41,248 nucleotides of DNA from Paracoccaceae bacterium (GTDB lineage: Bacteria; Pseudomonadota; Alphaproteobacteria; Rhodobacterales; Rhodobacteraceae), in assembly GCA_029244725.1 (NCBI GenBank), contig JAQWQJ010000125.1:1-41248 (forward strand). Direction: 5' to 3'. The notes under the pieces are model-generated. The model was not told the DNA's origin and made no database searches. It was given only the letters and a program-made list of their open reading frames with translations. Of this stretch, positions 1 through 9,555 are shown in pieces. A program made the translations under genes and the position numbers. Position 1 is the stretch's first letter, and every line of letters starts with the position of its first letter.

Positions 1-139
1 CGGTGTTCCAAAGGCCCAATTTGGACTATATTTGAAGGAATGTGAGTGGCGTTTTAACAACAGTGACCCGTCAGTGCAATTATCACAGCTAAGACAATGG
101 GTTAAGAAGTATTTGAACTAGTTATCTGGGTCAGCCCCC
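1..139 (+). mobile_element. Right end of an IS1595-like insertion sequence (partial)
   Basis: The window opens inside an insertion sequence. It holds the last codons of a transposase followed by about 18 bases that read, on the minus strand, GGGGGCTGACCCAGATAAC (121-139), which has the look of an IS1595/IS1016-group terminal inverted repeat. The last residues of the neighbouring integrase frame (GADPDN) are encoded by this end, so the element appears to have inserted into that gene. The left end and the target duplication partner are outside the window, so the boundary at 139 is an inference. Confidence 0.6.
2..121 (+). CDS. IS1595-family (ISXO2-like) transposase, C-terminal fragment
   Basis: The frame is open from position 2 and ends with TAG at 119-121. 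It gives about 39 residues, including LKECEWRFNN and a basic C-terminal tail. This resembles the end of the ISXO2-like DDE transposase domain, where a Tyr/Glu-rich helix is followed by an RFN motif. Only the C-terminus is present because the gene begins before the window. Its stop overlaps the stop of the converging integrase fragment, which fits the integrase having been cut by the insertion. The family call rests on a short stretch and is moderately sure. Confidence 0.6.
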   Translation, partial: GVPKAQFGLYLKECEWRFNNSDPSVQLSQLRQWVKKYLN

Positions 140-1143
140 AATCTTAATAGGTCGTCTTTGTTTAATGGAAGGTAGCTTTGAGCCTTTTTGCCGTACTCAG
201 CTAGTCTAAATTCGTGCATGGGATGGCTCGGTAAAAGAGGACTTCCGTTTGGACCTCTGACCGTTTCGGCATGATCAAAGACTTGCTTGGTATATGAGAC
301 ATAGTTTTTTATTGTGGCATTTCCCTTGCCTTCTTCATCCATGAAGCGAGCCATCTCAATCATGTGCAGTTTGTCATATTCACCAATTGGCTTATCACCA
401 TTCACCTTGATGAACATGGCGGCAGAGTTTCTTCTTTTGCCCTGAACGTCTTTGCTATCCTTGTTCTTCTTCTTTTCAATTAGCTCCTCGGCTAAACTAG
501 AATATAGTTGATCGCCGCAACCATCCCCCAGACTCAAAACAGGAGACGGGTCCACTACAAAATGGAGTGCTTTCTGAACCTCGGGGTCTAGCACGTCGTG
601 TCCTTTAAGTAGTACGGTAATTGCTTCTGGGCTGGCGGTCTGATGCTGCGAAAGTTCATGCAGTCTCTTAGCGTCATCCCCATTTAAAAGCTCAACAACT
701 GACTTGGGTATAGCGAAACCAAGCTGGCTGATCAGATAGCAAAGACCAATATAATCCTTGGCATGATCTGTGACATCATACTTTTTTGCGTACTTGGCAG
801 GAATGAATCCCGAAGGTCTAATGGCAAACGTAATCCGCCTTTCCTGATACCACTCGCTGACGGCAAAGCCCTTAGACTCCAGAATATCCCTCAAGCCTTC
901 AACCACAGGATCAAGACGGTCGAAAAGGATATCAATGCGTCGGTGAATCTCGGGAACGGAAGTGTCTCGGGCAACCAATTCAGCATGACGAAGGTCACAT
1001 TCACCCGTCGAAATCCGTATCCGTGGTTCAGAGTGCAGATGTCGAACTGCGTCTGGAAGCTGCACGCAAGCGTAATACTTGCCTTTCTTCTTCTGCAATG
1101 TGTGGATTGGATAAGCCACTATGGGGGTCCTTTTGGGGTCCAT
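118..1143 (-). pseudogene. Tyrosine recombinase (phage/island integrase), truncated before the catalytic domain
   Basis: 341 codons starting at ATG 1143. Residues 1-60 have the basic N-terminal arm typical of island integrases (KKGKYYACVQLP, then ISTGECDLRHAE). Residues about 215-320 look like the SAM-like core-binding domain (LAEELIEKKKNKD, followed by MFIKVNGDKPIGEYD). The catalytic domain with its Arg-His-Arg-Tyr residues, normally another 150-180 aa, is absent. The frame ends within the terminal repeat of the IS on its left. The gene lies directly beyond the 3' end of tRNA-Ser on the same strand, the usual arrangement for an island integrated at a tRNA 3' end. The product should be inactive. 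The missing half probably lies on the other side of the IS. Confidence 0.7.
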
Positions 1144-1225
1144 TTGGCGGGTAGTAGTGGGGTCTTATGTGTAAATAGTCAATAAAAATAGGAATATATT
1201 GGTATTATGCGAGATCGGGGCTGTG
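1144..1225. other. Island-edge DNA between the integrase and tRNA-Ser
   Basis: An 82-bp A/T-rich segment with no gene. It would hold the integrase promoter and the island side of the attachment junction. No strong -35/-10 pair was recognised. Confidence 0.4.
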
Positions 1226-1262
1226 TGGCGGAGAGACAGGGATTCGAACCCTGGGAACCCGT
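1226..1262 (-). other. Candidate island attachment site (att) at the tRNA-Ser 3' end
   Basis: Integrases encoded next to a tRNA 3' end usually recombine at the T-arm/acceptor portion of that tRNA. The T-arm and acceptor of tRNA-Ser lie here and the integrase remnant follows at once. No second copy of this segment is visible in the window, because the element would extend to the left, so this is inference from position only. Confidence 0.35.
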
Positions 1263-1315
1263 GAAGGCTCAACGGTTTTCGAGACCGCCCCGTTCGACCA
1301 CTCCGGCACCTCTCC
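1226..1315 (-). tRNA. tRNA-Ser(CGA)
   Basis: The minus strand folds into a 90-nt class II tRNA. The acceptor stem starts GGAGAGG and pairs with a TCTCTCC 3' strand. The anticodon loop is CTCGAAA (anticodon CGA, decoding UCG). There is a long variable arm, a T-loop GGTTCGAATCC and a genome-encoded CCA (1226-1228). It is a typical serine tRNA and a common integration target. The truncated integrase begins about 80 bp beyond its 3' end. Confidence 0.96.
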
Positions 1316-1436
1316 GCGGGGGTCTGGTGTGGCGCGTTTAATCGTAGATGAACGGTCGTGCAACCGGTTTTCTTTGCAATTCCTATGCCGATAGTATTTG
1401 TAGGAAACATCGATCCCTAGTTAAAGATTGCGACCC

Positions 1437-2246
1437 ATGAAACGCTTTTTACTCTGTCTGATTTTGTTACCTTCCCAGCTTTTTGCAGGGCAAACGGAAG
1501 ACGAATACCTTCTCTCACTTGTGCGCCTAGACGAAATGATTGAAGTCGTTCGGGCAGAAGGTTTGTCGGACAATCAAAATATTCCAATGGAGTTTTTCGG
1601 CAGCAGCTTTGGGGGCGCTTGGACCGATACTCTGGATGAAATATTCGATGAAACCGTGCTAAGCAGCCAAATTGAAGAAGAATTTCTGAGTTCGTTTGGC
1701 GACGCGCCCAGAGATGAGATTCTTGAGTTCCTTGAAAGCGATGCTTGGCAAATTGCAGTTGGCTACGAACTTAAGGGTCGTGTTGCGATGCTGGACCCAA
1801 AAGTTGAAGCGGCAGCCATCGAAACCTATTGGCAGACCTTTGAAAAGAACAACCGACGCATGCAGGATTTGACCGCTCTGATCGAGGCTGGTGATCTGAT
1901 CAACACCAACGTCGTTGGCGCCATGAATAGCATGTATGAGTTCAACTTGGGCATTGTCTCAGAAGGGTTTGACCTTGGAATGAGCGAAGAGGACATTCTG
2001 GTTCAAATTTGGTCTGAGGAAGACAATTTGCGGTACGAGATTTCTGAGTGGATATATTCGTTCCTTTTGTTGGCCTACGATCCGCTTGATACCGATCTTT
2101 TGCAGGCGCAGATTGCATTTTTTGAAACGCCAGAAGGTAAACGCTTTAATCGTGCATTGATCGAGAGTTTTGATCGCGTCTATGGCGGTATCTCGTTTAA
2201 CCTTGGGGCGGCCATTGCAATTCTTGCGCATGAACAGGTGCTCTAA
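1437..2246 (+). CDS. Exported DUF2059-like protein of unknown function
   Basis: 269 aa from ATG 1437. A TTG three codons upstream is possible but less likely. Residues 1-18 form a Sec signal peptide (KRFLLCLILLPSQLFA) with cleavage expected after Ala. The rest is an acidic, mostly helical periplasmic protein. The C-terminal part (LLQAQIAFFETPEGKRFNRAL, about residues 215-240) resembles the helical DUF2059 repeat, in which a phenylalanine-rich segment precedes 'ETPEGKR'. It stands alone between tRNA-Ser and the rplU leader, with a hairpin terminator shortly after. The function is not known. The family assignment is moderate. Confidence 0.7.
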   Translation: MKRFLLCLILLPSQLFAGQTEDEYLLSLVRLDEMIEVVRAEGLSDNQNIPMEFFGSSFGGAWTDTLDEIFDETVLSSQIEEEFLSSFGDAPRDEILEFLESDAWQIAVGYELKGRVAMLDPKVEAAAIETYWQTFEKNNRRMQDLTALIEAGDLINTNVVGAMNSMYEFNLGIVSEGFDLGMSEEDILVQIWSEEDNLRYEISEWIYSFLLLAYDPLDTDLLQAQIAFFETPEGKRFNRALIESFDRVYGGISFNLGAAIAILAHEQVL

Positions 2247-2292
2247 CCTTTATCGCTTGACTTATCACCGACGCAAAGCGATACACCGCGAA

Positions 2293-2323
2293 CCCGACAG
2301 GAATCCCTGTATCGGGCGTTTTT
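2293..2323 (+). terminator. Intrinsic terminator (or attenuator) between the DUF2059 gene and rplU
   Basis: CCCGACAGG (2293-2301) pairs with CCTG and TCGGG (2306-2316) around a two-base bulge. CG and TTTTT follow at 2319-2323. The simple reading is the terminator of the upstream gene. A promoter-like pair lies just before it, so it might also act early in an rplU transcript. Confidence 0.6.
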
Positions 2324-2339
2324 AATATCGTCTAATCGA

Positions 2340-2396
2340 CGCGCTGTTCCCGGTGGCTTAAGGCCGAAAACACCCGAAAGGGGACCTCAGAACGCG
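2340..2396 (+). promoter_or_regulatory. Possible structured mRNA leader of rplU-rpmA
   Basis: Immediately upstream of rplU the bases can form a three-way junction. The outer stem is CGC/GTTC (2340-2349) with GAAC/GCG (2390-2396). A second stem is GGC/GCC (2355-2357 with 2363-2365). A third is CCC-GAAA-GGG (2373-2382). Leaders of this kind often mediate feedback by a ribosomal protein, and an L21 leader is known in other bacteria. This one was found by eye only. Confidence 0.35.
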
Positions 2397-2416
2397 GTAG
2401 AGTAAAGGAAGAACGC

Positions 2417-3028
2417 ATGTTCGCGGTTCTAAAAACCGGCGGCAAGCAGTACAAAGTTCAATCGGGCGACGTGCTCCGTGTTGAAAAGCTAGCTGCAGAC
2501 GCAGGTGAAACAATTCAATTCAACGACATTCTGATGCTTGGTGGCGATACCGCTACTGTTGGCGCTCCGTTTGTCGCAGACGCTGCTGTACAAGCGGAAG
2601 TGATCGACCAGATCAAAGGCGAAAAGACGATTAAATTCGTTAAACGCCGCCGTAAGCACGGCTCTAAGCGTACACGTGGCCATCGCCAGCAACTGACACT
2701 CGTTCGCATCACAGACATTCTGTCTGCTGGCGCTGACAAGTCAGGCGTAAAAGCTGCAATCGGTGGAGCGTTGGCGCCCGCTGCTGAACCAGCTGCCGCA
2801 CCAAAGAAAGCCAAAGCTGCTCCGAAAAAAGCAGAAGCTGCCGCACCGGTCGCTGAAGCTGCTGCAGACGATCTGGCAACACTGAATGGTGTTGGTCCAG
2901 CTGCTGTTAAAAAGCTGAACGCTGCAGGCATCACCACTTTCGCACAACTCGCAGCCGTTGACGGCGACGTAGAAGGCTTGAAAGTTAAACCGGAATGGAT
3001 TGAGCAAGCTAAAGAGCTGGCTCAGTAA
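2417..3028 (+). CDS. rplU: 50S ribosomal protein L21 with long C-terminal extension
   Basis: 203 aa. Residues 1-103 are a complete L21 beginning MFAVLKTGGKQYKV and containing the basic stretch KRRRKHGSKRTRGHRQ that contacts 23S rRNA. L21 in most bacteria ends there. Here an Ala/Pro/Lys-rich linker (about 118-150) leads to a compact C-terminal segment (about 152-203) with LNGVGPAAVKKLNAAGI, a helix-hairpin-helix-like motif. Such extended L21 proteins are familiar in Rhodobacterales. The extension's role is unknown. A possible ribosome binding site GGAAG precedes the ATG. rpmA follows after 21 bp in the usual rplU-rpmA pair. Confidence 0.96.
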   Translation: MFAVLKTGGKQYKVQSGDVLRVEKLAADAGETIQFNDILMLGGDTATVGAPFVADAAVQAEVIDQIKGEKTIKFVKRRRKHGSKRTRGHRQQLTLVRITDILSAGADKSGVKAAIGGALAPAAEPAAAPKKAKAAPKKAEAAAPVAEAAADDLATLNGVGPAAVKKLNAAGITTFAQLAAVDGDVEGLKVKPEWIEQAKELAQ

Positions 3029-3049
3029 CCAAGGCTTAGGAGATACCTA

Positions 3050-3319
3050 ATGGCACATAAAAAAGCAGGCGGTTCATCCCGTAACGGTCGCGACTCAGCT
3101 GGTCGTCGTCTTGGCGTGAAACTGTATGGCGGTCAGGCCGCAATTCCAGGCAACATCATTGCGCGCCAGCGCGGCAACAAATGGTGGCCGGGTGAAGGCG
3201 TAGGCCAAGGCAAAGATCACACTATCTTCGCAACAGTCGAAGGCGCAGTGACTTTCCGCAAAGGCTTTAAAGGCCGCACCTATATTTCGGTTCTCCCAGT
3301 GGCGGAGGCCGCTGAGTAA
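3050..3319 (+). CDS. rpmA: 50S ribosomal protein L27
   Basis: 89 aa, the normal length for L27. It starts [16 protein letters not shown], the conserved N-terminus that reaches toward the peptidyl-transferase centre. [21 protein letters not shown] and a WWPGEGVG segment follow. A ribosome binding site AGGAG lies 8 bp before the ATG. It is the second gene of the rplU-rpmA operon and is followed by a clear terminator at 3351. Confidence 0.97.
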   Translation: MAHKKAGGSSRNGRDSAGRRLGVKLYGGQAAIPGNIIARQRGNKWWPGEGVGQGKDHTIFATVEGAVTFRKGFKGRTYISVLPVAEAAE

Positions 3320-3350
3320 GCCGACCTTAAGGTTTCGATAAGAAAAATAA

Positions 3351-3377
3351 GGGATCGGCGTAGCCGGTCCCTTTTCT
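3351..3377 (+). terminator. Intrinsic terminator of rplU-rpmA
   Basis: GGGATCGG (3351-3358) pairs with CCGGTCCC (3364-3371) with one G-T wobble. TTTTCTC follows. It lies 32 bp after the rpmA stop codon. Confidence 0.85.
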
Positions 3378-3521
3378 CGTTGGCGCACTTCTGCATGTTG
3401 CCCAACTCAGAGCACATTTAGGTGAGATACAGTGTGCTTGGGTTGAAGCGAGAAATAGGAACACACATCTGAATTTTTACAGATGAGCATATCAACAGGT
3501 CTTTTCGGAGGAGGAGAAGAC

Positions 3522-4064
3522 ATGAAAATGGAAGCGATCGCACAGCAGCAGGTTATTGAAGCCGAGCGCTGCGTTTTGCGCCCCTTGGCCTATTCGGACA
3601 AGGGAATGATCGAAATGTACAGCGGAGATGAGCGCGTTGCGCGTATGACCCGTTCAGTGCCTCATCCAATGCCGCCAGGTGCGGCAGATGCGTATATAGA
3701 ACGCGCTTTTGCTCAGGATCGGGTTGAGGATATCTGGGTCATGGATGGCACCAGTTCCGGTGGCGCAGAAGTCATGGGGATCGTTTCCCTACAGCGCATG
3801 GATCGTAATCAAACCGAAATTCGCTATTGGGTTGCACCGGCTTATTGGAACACGGGCCTTGCGTCGTCAACTATTCCGGCTTTGCTTGCGGCAAACCCCA
3901 ATGAGAACGAGACGATTTTTGCAGAGGTGTTTCAAGACAACCCCGCGTCGGCTCGTGTCTTGACCAATTGCGGCTTTCAATACCTTGGCGACGCCGAAAC
4001 CTTCAGTGTCGCCCGCAATGCGAATGTCCCGACATGGACCTACTCAAAGCGACTGAAATCGTAA
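3522..4064 (+). CDS. GNAT acetyltransferase, RimJ/RimL-like (first of three)
   Basis: 180 aa from ATG 3522, chosen because GGAGGAGGAG (3507-3516) lies just ahead. An ATG 39 bases upstream lacks such a site. The protein opens with IEAERCVLRPLAYSD, the start of the RimL-like fold. It has RYWVAPAYWNTGLASSTIPALL (acetyl-CoA pocket strand and helix) and ENETIFAEVFQDNPASARVLTNCGF, the conserved C-terminal 'N.aS..vl.k.GF' signature. It probably acetylates an amino group of a protein or small molecule. The substrate cannot be read from the sequence. Two further GNAT genes follow directly. Confidence 0.85.
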   Translation: MKMEAIAQQQVIEAERCVLRPLAYSDKGMIEMYSGDERVARMTRSVPHPMPPGAADAYIERAFAQDRVEDIWVMDGTSSGGAEVMGIVSLQRMDRNQTEIRYWVAPAYWNTGLASSTIPALLAANPNENETIFAEVFQDNPASARVLTNCGFQYLGDAETFSVARNANVPTWTYSKRLKS

Positions 4065-4115
4065 TATTCTTGCGCCCGTGGTAGCCCCATAGGGCGCCAC
4101 GGACGGAGAATGCAC

Positions 4116-4613
4116 ATGAACATCACTCTCAGAATATTCCGCGAGAACGACTTTGACGCATTTAGTGCGATCGTTTCGGATTTCGATGTGGTCAAGATGA
4201 CGTCTAGCTGGCCGTTTCCAGCCGACGAAGAATTCACCCGCATGCGTATGAATACGCCAGAAGCCAAAGCCGGCATTGTGAAAGTCATAGAAGTCGATGG
4301 CGACTTTGCGGGTGTGATTGGTGTTGTTGAAAATGATATTGGATACATGATTGATCGTTCGTTTTGGGGCAAAGGCATAATGACCCAAGCGCTTAATATG
4401 CGGATCAAAGATGAGTTTGAAAATCCGGTCATCGATAGCTTGAAAGCCTGTGTTTGGCACGACAACCCAGCCTCGGCCCGCGTGCTTGAGAAGGTGGGTT
4501 TTAAACGTGTGAAGGTCTGCAGCGACTTTTGCAAAGCCCGTAATTCTGAAATCGAGTCGATCCATTTCACGCTTAGCCGTGACGACTGGGCGGCGAAGGC
4601 AGAAATGAAATGA
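4116..4613 (+). CDS. GNAT acetyltransferase (second of three)
   Basis: 165 aa from ATG 4116. GGAG at 4105-4108 is well spaced for this ATG but too close for the one at 4110. The GNAT fold shows as LRIFRENDFDAF, GYMIDRSFWGKGIMTQALNM (the acetyl-CoA-binding loop) and VWHDNPASARVLEKVGFKRV. It resembles the genes on both sides, so the three probably arose by duplication. The stop overlaps the next start as ATGA, which implies translational coupling. The substrate is unknown. Confidence 0.85.
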   Translation: MNITLRIFRENDFDAFSAIVSDFDVVKMTSSWPFPADEEFTRMRMNTPEAKAGIVKVIEVDGDFAGVIGVVENDIGYMIDRSFWGKGIMTQALNMRIKDEFENPVIDSLKACVWHDNPASARVLEKVGFKRVKVCSDFCKARNSEIESIHFTLSRDDWAAKAEMK

Positions 4614-5116
4614 CGCCGATTATAAGAACTGAACGGCTTACACTTCGCCCATTATTGAAGGCCGATGTGCCTGCACAAGTGCGTTGTCTTGCTGAATGGT
4701 CTGTAATGCGGTGGCTGTCAGCTCCGCCTTGGCCATATACGGCGTCGGATGCAGAAGAATTTATTTCCGGGGTCGAAGGTTCGAACTGGGCGATAGATGA
4801 CGGGACTGGCCTAATCGGAACAATCTCAGGTGGGGCGGATCTTGGGTATTGGCTTGCCAAGCACAAACACGGCGCGGGCTTGATGACCGAAGCAGTTTGT
4901 GCTGTCGTCAGTGATCACTTTTCAGAAAGTTCGGAAACGATAATTTCCGGCCATATGCCAGGAAACGATGCCTCACGCGCTGTTCTTCTTAAGCACGGTT
5001 TCGTCGATACCCACGTTGAGCCGCTTCTTTCACGTCCTTTGGGACGAGAAACCGATATTCAGCGCATGGAATTGACCGCTGAGCGTTGGCATAGCTTGAG
5101 AACCGCGACGCAATAG
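4610..5116 (+). CDS. GNAT acetyltransferase (third of three)
   Basis: 168 aa. It begins MTPIIRTERLTLRPLLKADV, a textbook RimJ/RimL start. LGYWLAKHKHGAGLMTEAV forms the acetyl-CoA-binding part and GNDASRAVLLKHGF is the C-terminal signature. The start codon overlaps the stop of the previous GNAT gene by 4 bases. obgE follows after 36 bp, so the group may be co-transcribed with it. The substrate cannot be predicted. Confidence 0.85.
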   Translation: MTPIIRTERLTLRPLLKADVPAQVRCLAEWSVMRWLSAPPWPYTASDAEEFISGVEGSNWAIDDGTGLIGTISGGADLGYWLAKHKHGAGLMTEAVCAVVSDHFSESSETIISGHMPGNDASRAVLLKHGFVDTHVEPLLSRPLGRETDIQRMELTAERWHSLRTATQ

Positions 5117-7284
<2,168 letters not shown>

Positions 7285-7350
7285 CATCTATTGACTAAGA
7301 ATATTCCCGCTCGATGTTGAATTCTCAGCTTGGCGGTAGAAAGGCACAAC

Positions 7351-8616
7351 ATGACTGACACGCATAACATTGACGCCATCATGAACGATCTTGGCCAGCG
7401 GGCAAAATCTGCCGCGGCCGAACTTGCCTTCGCGCCGGCACAAGCAAAGAAAGCTGCACTGCAATCGGCCGCAAGTCATGTCTGGGCAAATAGAGCGGCC
7501 ATCATTGAAGCGAACAAAAAAGATTTAGAGTTTGGTCGCGATAAGGGTCTGTCGCCAGCAATGATGGATCGTCTTATGCTCGATGAAGACCGTATTCAGG
7601 GGATCGTCAATGGGTTGAATGCAGTCGCAGCGCAGGATGATCCGGTCGGAGAAAAGATTGAAGAGTGGGATCAACCTTCGGGTCTAAATATTAAACGCGT
7701 GCGAACCCCTCTTGGCGTAATCGGCGTAATTTACGAAAGTCGTCCAAACGTGACGGCCGACGCCGGAGCGTTGTGTCTTAAGTCTGGCAACGCTGTAATT
7801 TTACGTGGCGGGTCAGAAAGCTTTCACAGCTCGGGTGCAATTCACGCTTGTCTTGTGAAGGGATTGATTGACGCTGGATTGCCTGAAGACGCGATTCAAC
7901 TTATCCCAACAAGAGACCGCGCCGCTGTTCAAAAACTTCTGACAATGACGGATCATGTCGACGTAATTGTACCGCGTGGTGGTAAAGGACTGGTTGGTCT
8001 GGTCCAACGCGAGGCTCGAGTGCCCGTTTTTGCGCATCTTGAGGGAATTGTTCATATCTATATCGACAAATCGGCAGATCCTGAGAAGGCGTTGAAGGTC
8101 GTTATGAACGCAAAAACGCGGCGAACTGGGATTTGTGGCGCGGCTGAATGCTTGTTGATACACGAAGATATAGTCTCAACCATTGGCCAAGGTGTCGTTC
8201 GGGCGTTGATTGATGCCGGGGTAGAAGTTCACGCTGGTCCAAAACTCTCAGATATCGAAGGCACAATTGCTGCAAGTGATGAAGATTGGGGCAAAGAATT
8301 CCTCGACATGGTGATTGCGGCAAAAGCTGTTAGCGACGTCGACGATGCAATCGCACATATCCGACAATATGGTTCAAATCATACGGATTGCATAATTGCT
8401 GAAAGTGATACTGCGGCAGAGCGTTTTTTTGAGCGGCTAGACAGCGCAATCTTGATGCGTAATGCATCTACGCAGTTTGCAGATGGTGGTGAGTTTGGCA
8501 TGGGCGCCGAGATAGGCATTGCTACAGGCAAAATGCATGCACGGGGACCAGTCGGTGCCAAGCAATTGACAAGTTTTAAGTACCTTGTCGTTGGGGACGG
8601 GACGGTTCGCGGTTGA
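7351..8616 (+). CDS. proA: Glutamate-5-semialdehyde dehydrogenase (gamma-glutamyl phosphate reductase)
   Basis: 421 aa from ATG 7351, preceded by AAAGG. A TTG 21 bases upstream is less likely. It reduces gamma-glutamyl phosphate with NADPH, the second step of proline synthesis. The aldehyde-dehydrogenase fold carries [29 protein letters not shown] and [13 protein letters not shown] with the catalytic Cys. [19 protein letters not shown] lies near the C-terminus. The last 41 bp overlap the convergent chpT gene. Confidence 0.97.
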   Translation: MTDTHNIDAIMNDLGQRAKSAAAELAFAPAQAKKAALQSAASHVWANRAAIIEANKKDLEFGRDKGLSPAMMDRLMLDEDRIQGIVNGLNAVAAQDDPVGEKIEEWDQPSGLNIKRVRTPLGVIGVIYESRPNVTADAGALCLKSGNAVILRGGSESFHSSGAIHACLVKGLIDAGLPEDAIQLIPTRDRAAVQKLLTMTDHVDVIVPRGGKGLVGLVQREARVPVFAHLEGIVHIYIDKSADPEKALKVVMNAKTRRTGICGAAECLLIHEDIVSTIGQGVVRALIDAGVEVHAGPKLSDIEGTIAASDEDWGKEFLDMVIAAKAVSDVDDAIAHIRQYGSNHTDCIIAESDTAAERFFERLDSAILMRNASTQFADGGEFGMGAEIGIATGKMHARGPVGAKQLTSFKYLVVGDGTVRG

Positions 8617-9232
8617 GTTGCAGGCCGGTCATCACTGGTTCTATTGTCAACGTCAAAACCTGATCCTGTTGTTTACTACGCAACTGCAAACCACTCGTGT
8701 TTAGCGCCTCACGCGCAAGTGCGAAATGTACGTCAGATGCTGCCAAATCCGCTGGCCAATCTGTGTTCTTTAGTAGCGCAGTCCAAAGGTTTTGGCGTTG
8801 AGTGTTGAGCGTACCTTGGCATTCAATGTTTCCTGCACCCCTGACTGAAACTGTACCTCGCTGGGACAGCAGCGTTTCGCAGCACAAAAGTAACAGCAGG
8901 GTCATTTGTGCGTTTAATCGTGACATTTCGTTCGGTACATCCATCTGAACCCTAAAAGAGTCGGTGGAGAAATGCCGAGTGGCGATATCTGTCATTTCCA
9001 AACCAGAAATCCATTGATCCGGACCCACCTGTCCAAATGCCAGTCGGAAATACTTAAGGCGTGCGCAAGCGTTTTGCGCACTTTCATCAATCAGCTCAGC
9101 CTCTGGGCCGCTTAGATCGCCAGAGAGGTGGAGCAGTTCCATTCCGTTACTAATCGCGCTGACCGGGCTAATAAGATCATGGCAGATGCGTGCCCCTAGC
9201 AAGGCTGGTAGGTTCGGTTTATCGTTTCTCAA
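8576..9232 (-). CDS. chpT: Histidine phosphotransferase ChpT
   Basis: 218 aa if translation starts at the TTG at 9230-9232. No ATG fits without running deep into the divergent DUF3553 gene. ChpT passes phosphate from the CckA hybrid kinase to CtrA (and to CpdR) in alphaproteobacteria. Residues 11-35 ([20 protein letters not shown]) contain the phospho-accepting His at about 18 in the conserved HDLISP motif. The remainder is the degenerate kinase-ATPase-like domain. In Rhodobacterales this pathway controls motility and gene-transfer-agent genes. The gene overlaps proA tail-to-tail by 41 bp. The start codon is uncertain. Confidence 0.88.
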   Translation of the reverse strand: MRNDKPNLPALLGARICHDLISPVSAISNGMELLHLSGDLSGPEAELIDESAQNACARLKYFRLAFGQVGPDQWISGLEMTDIATRHFSTDSFRVQMDVPNEMSRLNAQMTLLLLLCCETLLSQRGTVSVRGAGNIECQGTLNTQRQNLWTALLKNTDWPADLAASDVHFALAREALNTSGLQLRSKQQDQVLTLTIEPVMTGLQLNREPSRPQRQGT

Positions 9233-9268
9233 AATTCTTACTCGTTTTGCAAGGGTGGTTTGCCAAAT

Positions 9269-9448
9269 ATGAACAGTATGCTTGAACCGGGAATGTTGGT
9301 GCGCCATCCCGACCAACCGGATTGGGGATTGGGACAAGTGCAATCCAATATAAACGGTTGGATAACCGTTAATTTCCGCGAGCAAGGCAAAGTGGTTATT
9401 GCAGGCGATAGAATATTACTGACTCCTGTTTTTTCAGAAGAACCGTAA
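9269..9448 (+). CDS. DUF3553 small protein
   Basis: 59 aa from ATG 9269. Alternative starts are TTG 9260 and ATG 9278. The sequence LEPGMLVRHPDQPDWGLGQVQS, then ITVNFREQGKVVI, matches the short DUF3553 family. That fold is all-beta and resembles the nucleic-acid-interaction (CarD/UvrD C-terminal-like) domain. It is encoded divergently from chpT with only 36 bp between the two starts, a pairing often kept in this order. The function is unknown. Confidence 0.8.
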   Translation: MNSMLEPGMLVRHPDQPDWGLGQVQSNINGWITVNFREQGKVVIAGDRILLTPVFSEEP

Positions 9449-9459
9449 GCCCTAAAGAG

Positions 9460-9474
9460 TTAATACAATCTTAA
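9460..9474 (+). promoter_or_regulatory. Candidate CtrA binding site upstream of olsBA
   Basis: TTAA (9460-9463), seven bases, TTAA (9471-9474) is an exact match to the published CtrA consensus TTAA-N7-TTAA. It lies 82 bp before olsB, in the only intergenic DNA between DUF3553 and olsB. A short AT-rich motif can occur by chance. The nearby chpT makes it worth noting but is not proof. Confidence 0.35.
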
Positions 9475-9555
9475 GGCGATCACGGAAAACCCCACTGTTG
9501 TCAATCACTTCCGACCTGCCTAGAACATAATCCCAACAATGAGGCTTAGTTTCGA

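Noticed and set aside
763-1185. 140-codon frame on the plus strand across the integrase gene
   Set aside because: It lies antisense to the integrase and has no family features. The integrase reading has clear recombinase motifs.
1165-1410. 81-codon frame covering tRNA-Ser
   Set aside because: It is read straight through the tRNA gene, which is structurally certain.
2515-2937. 140-codon Ala/Phe-rich frame on the minus strand over rplU
   Set aside because: It mirrors the repetitive Ala/Lys coding of the L21 extension. No ribosome binding site or family match.
4040-4570. Two long minus-strand frames over the second GNAT gene
   Set aside because: They lie opposite a gene with the full GNAT signature and show no domain themselves.
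9230-9385. Longer chpT starting further upstream (up to 9385)
   Set aside because: It would overlap most of the DUF3553 gene on the opposite strand, and the extra residues have no ChpT similarity.
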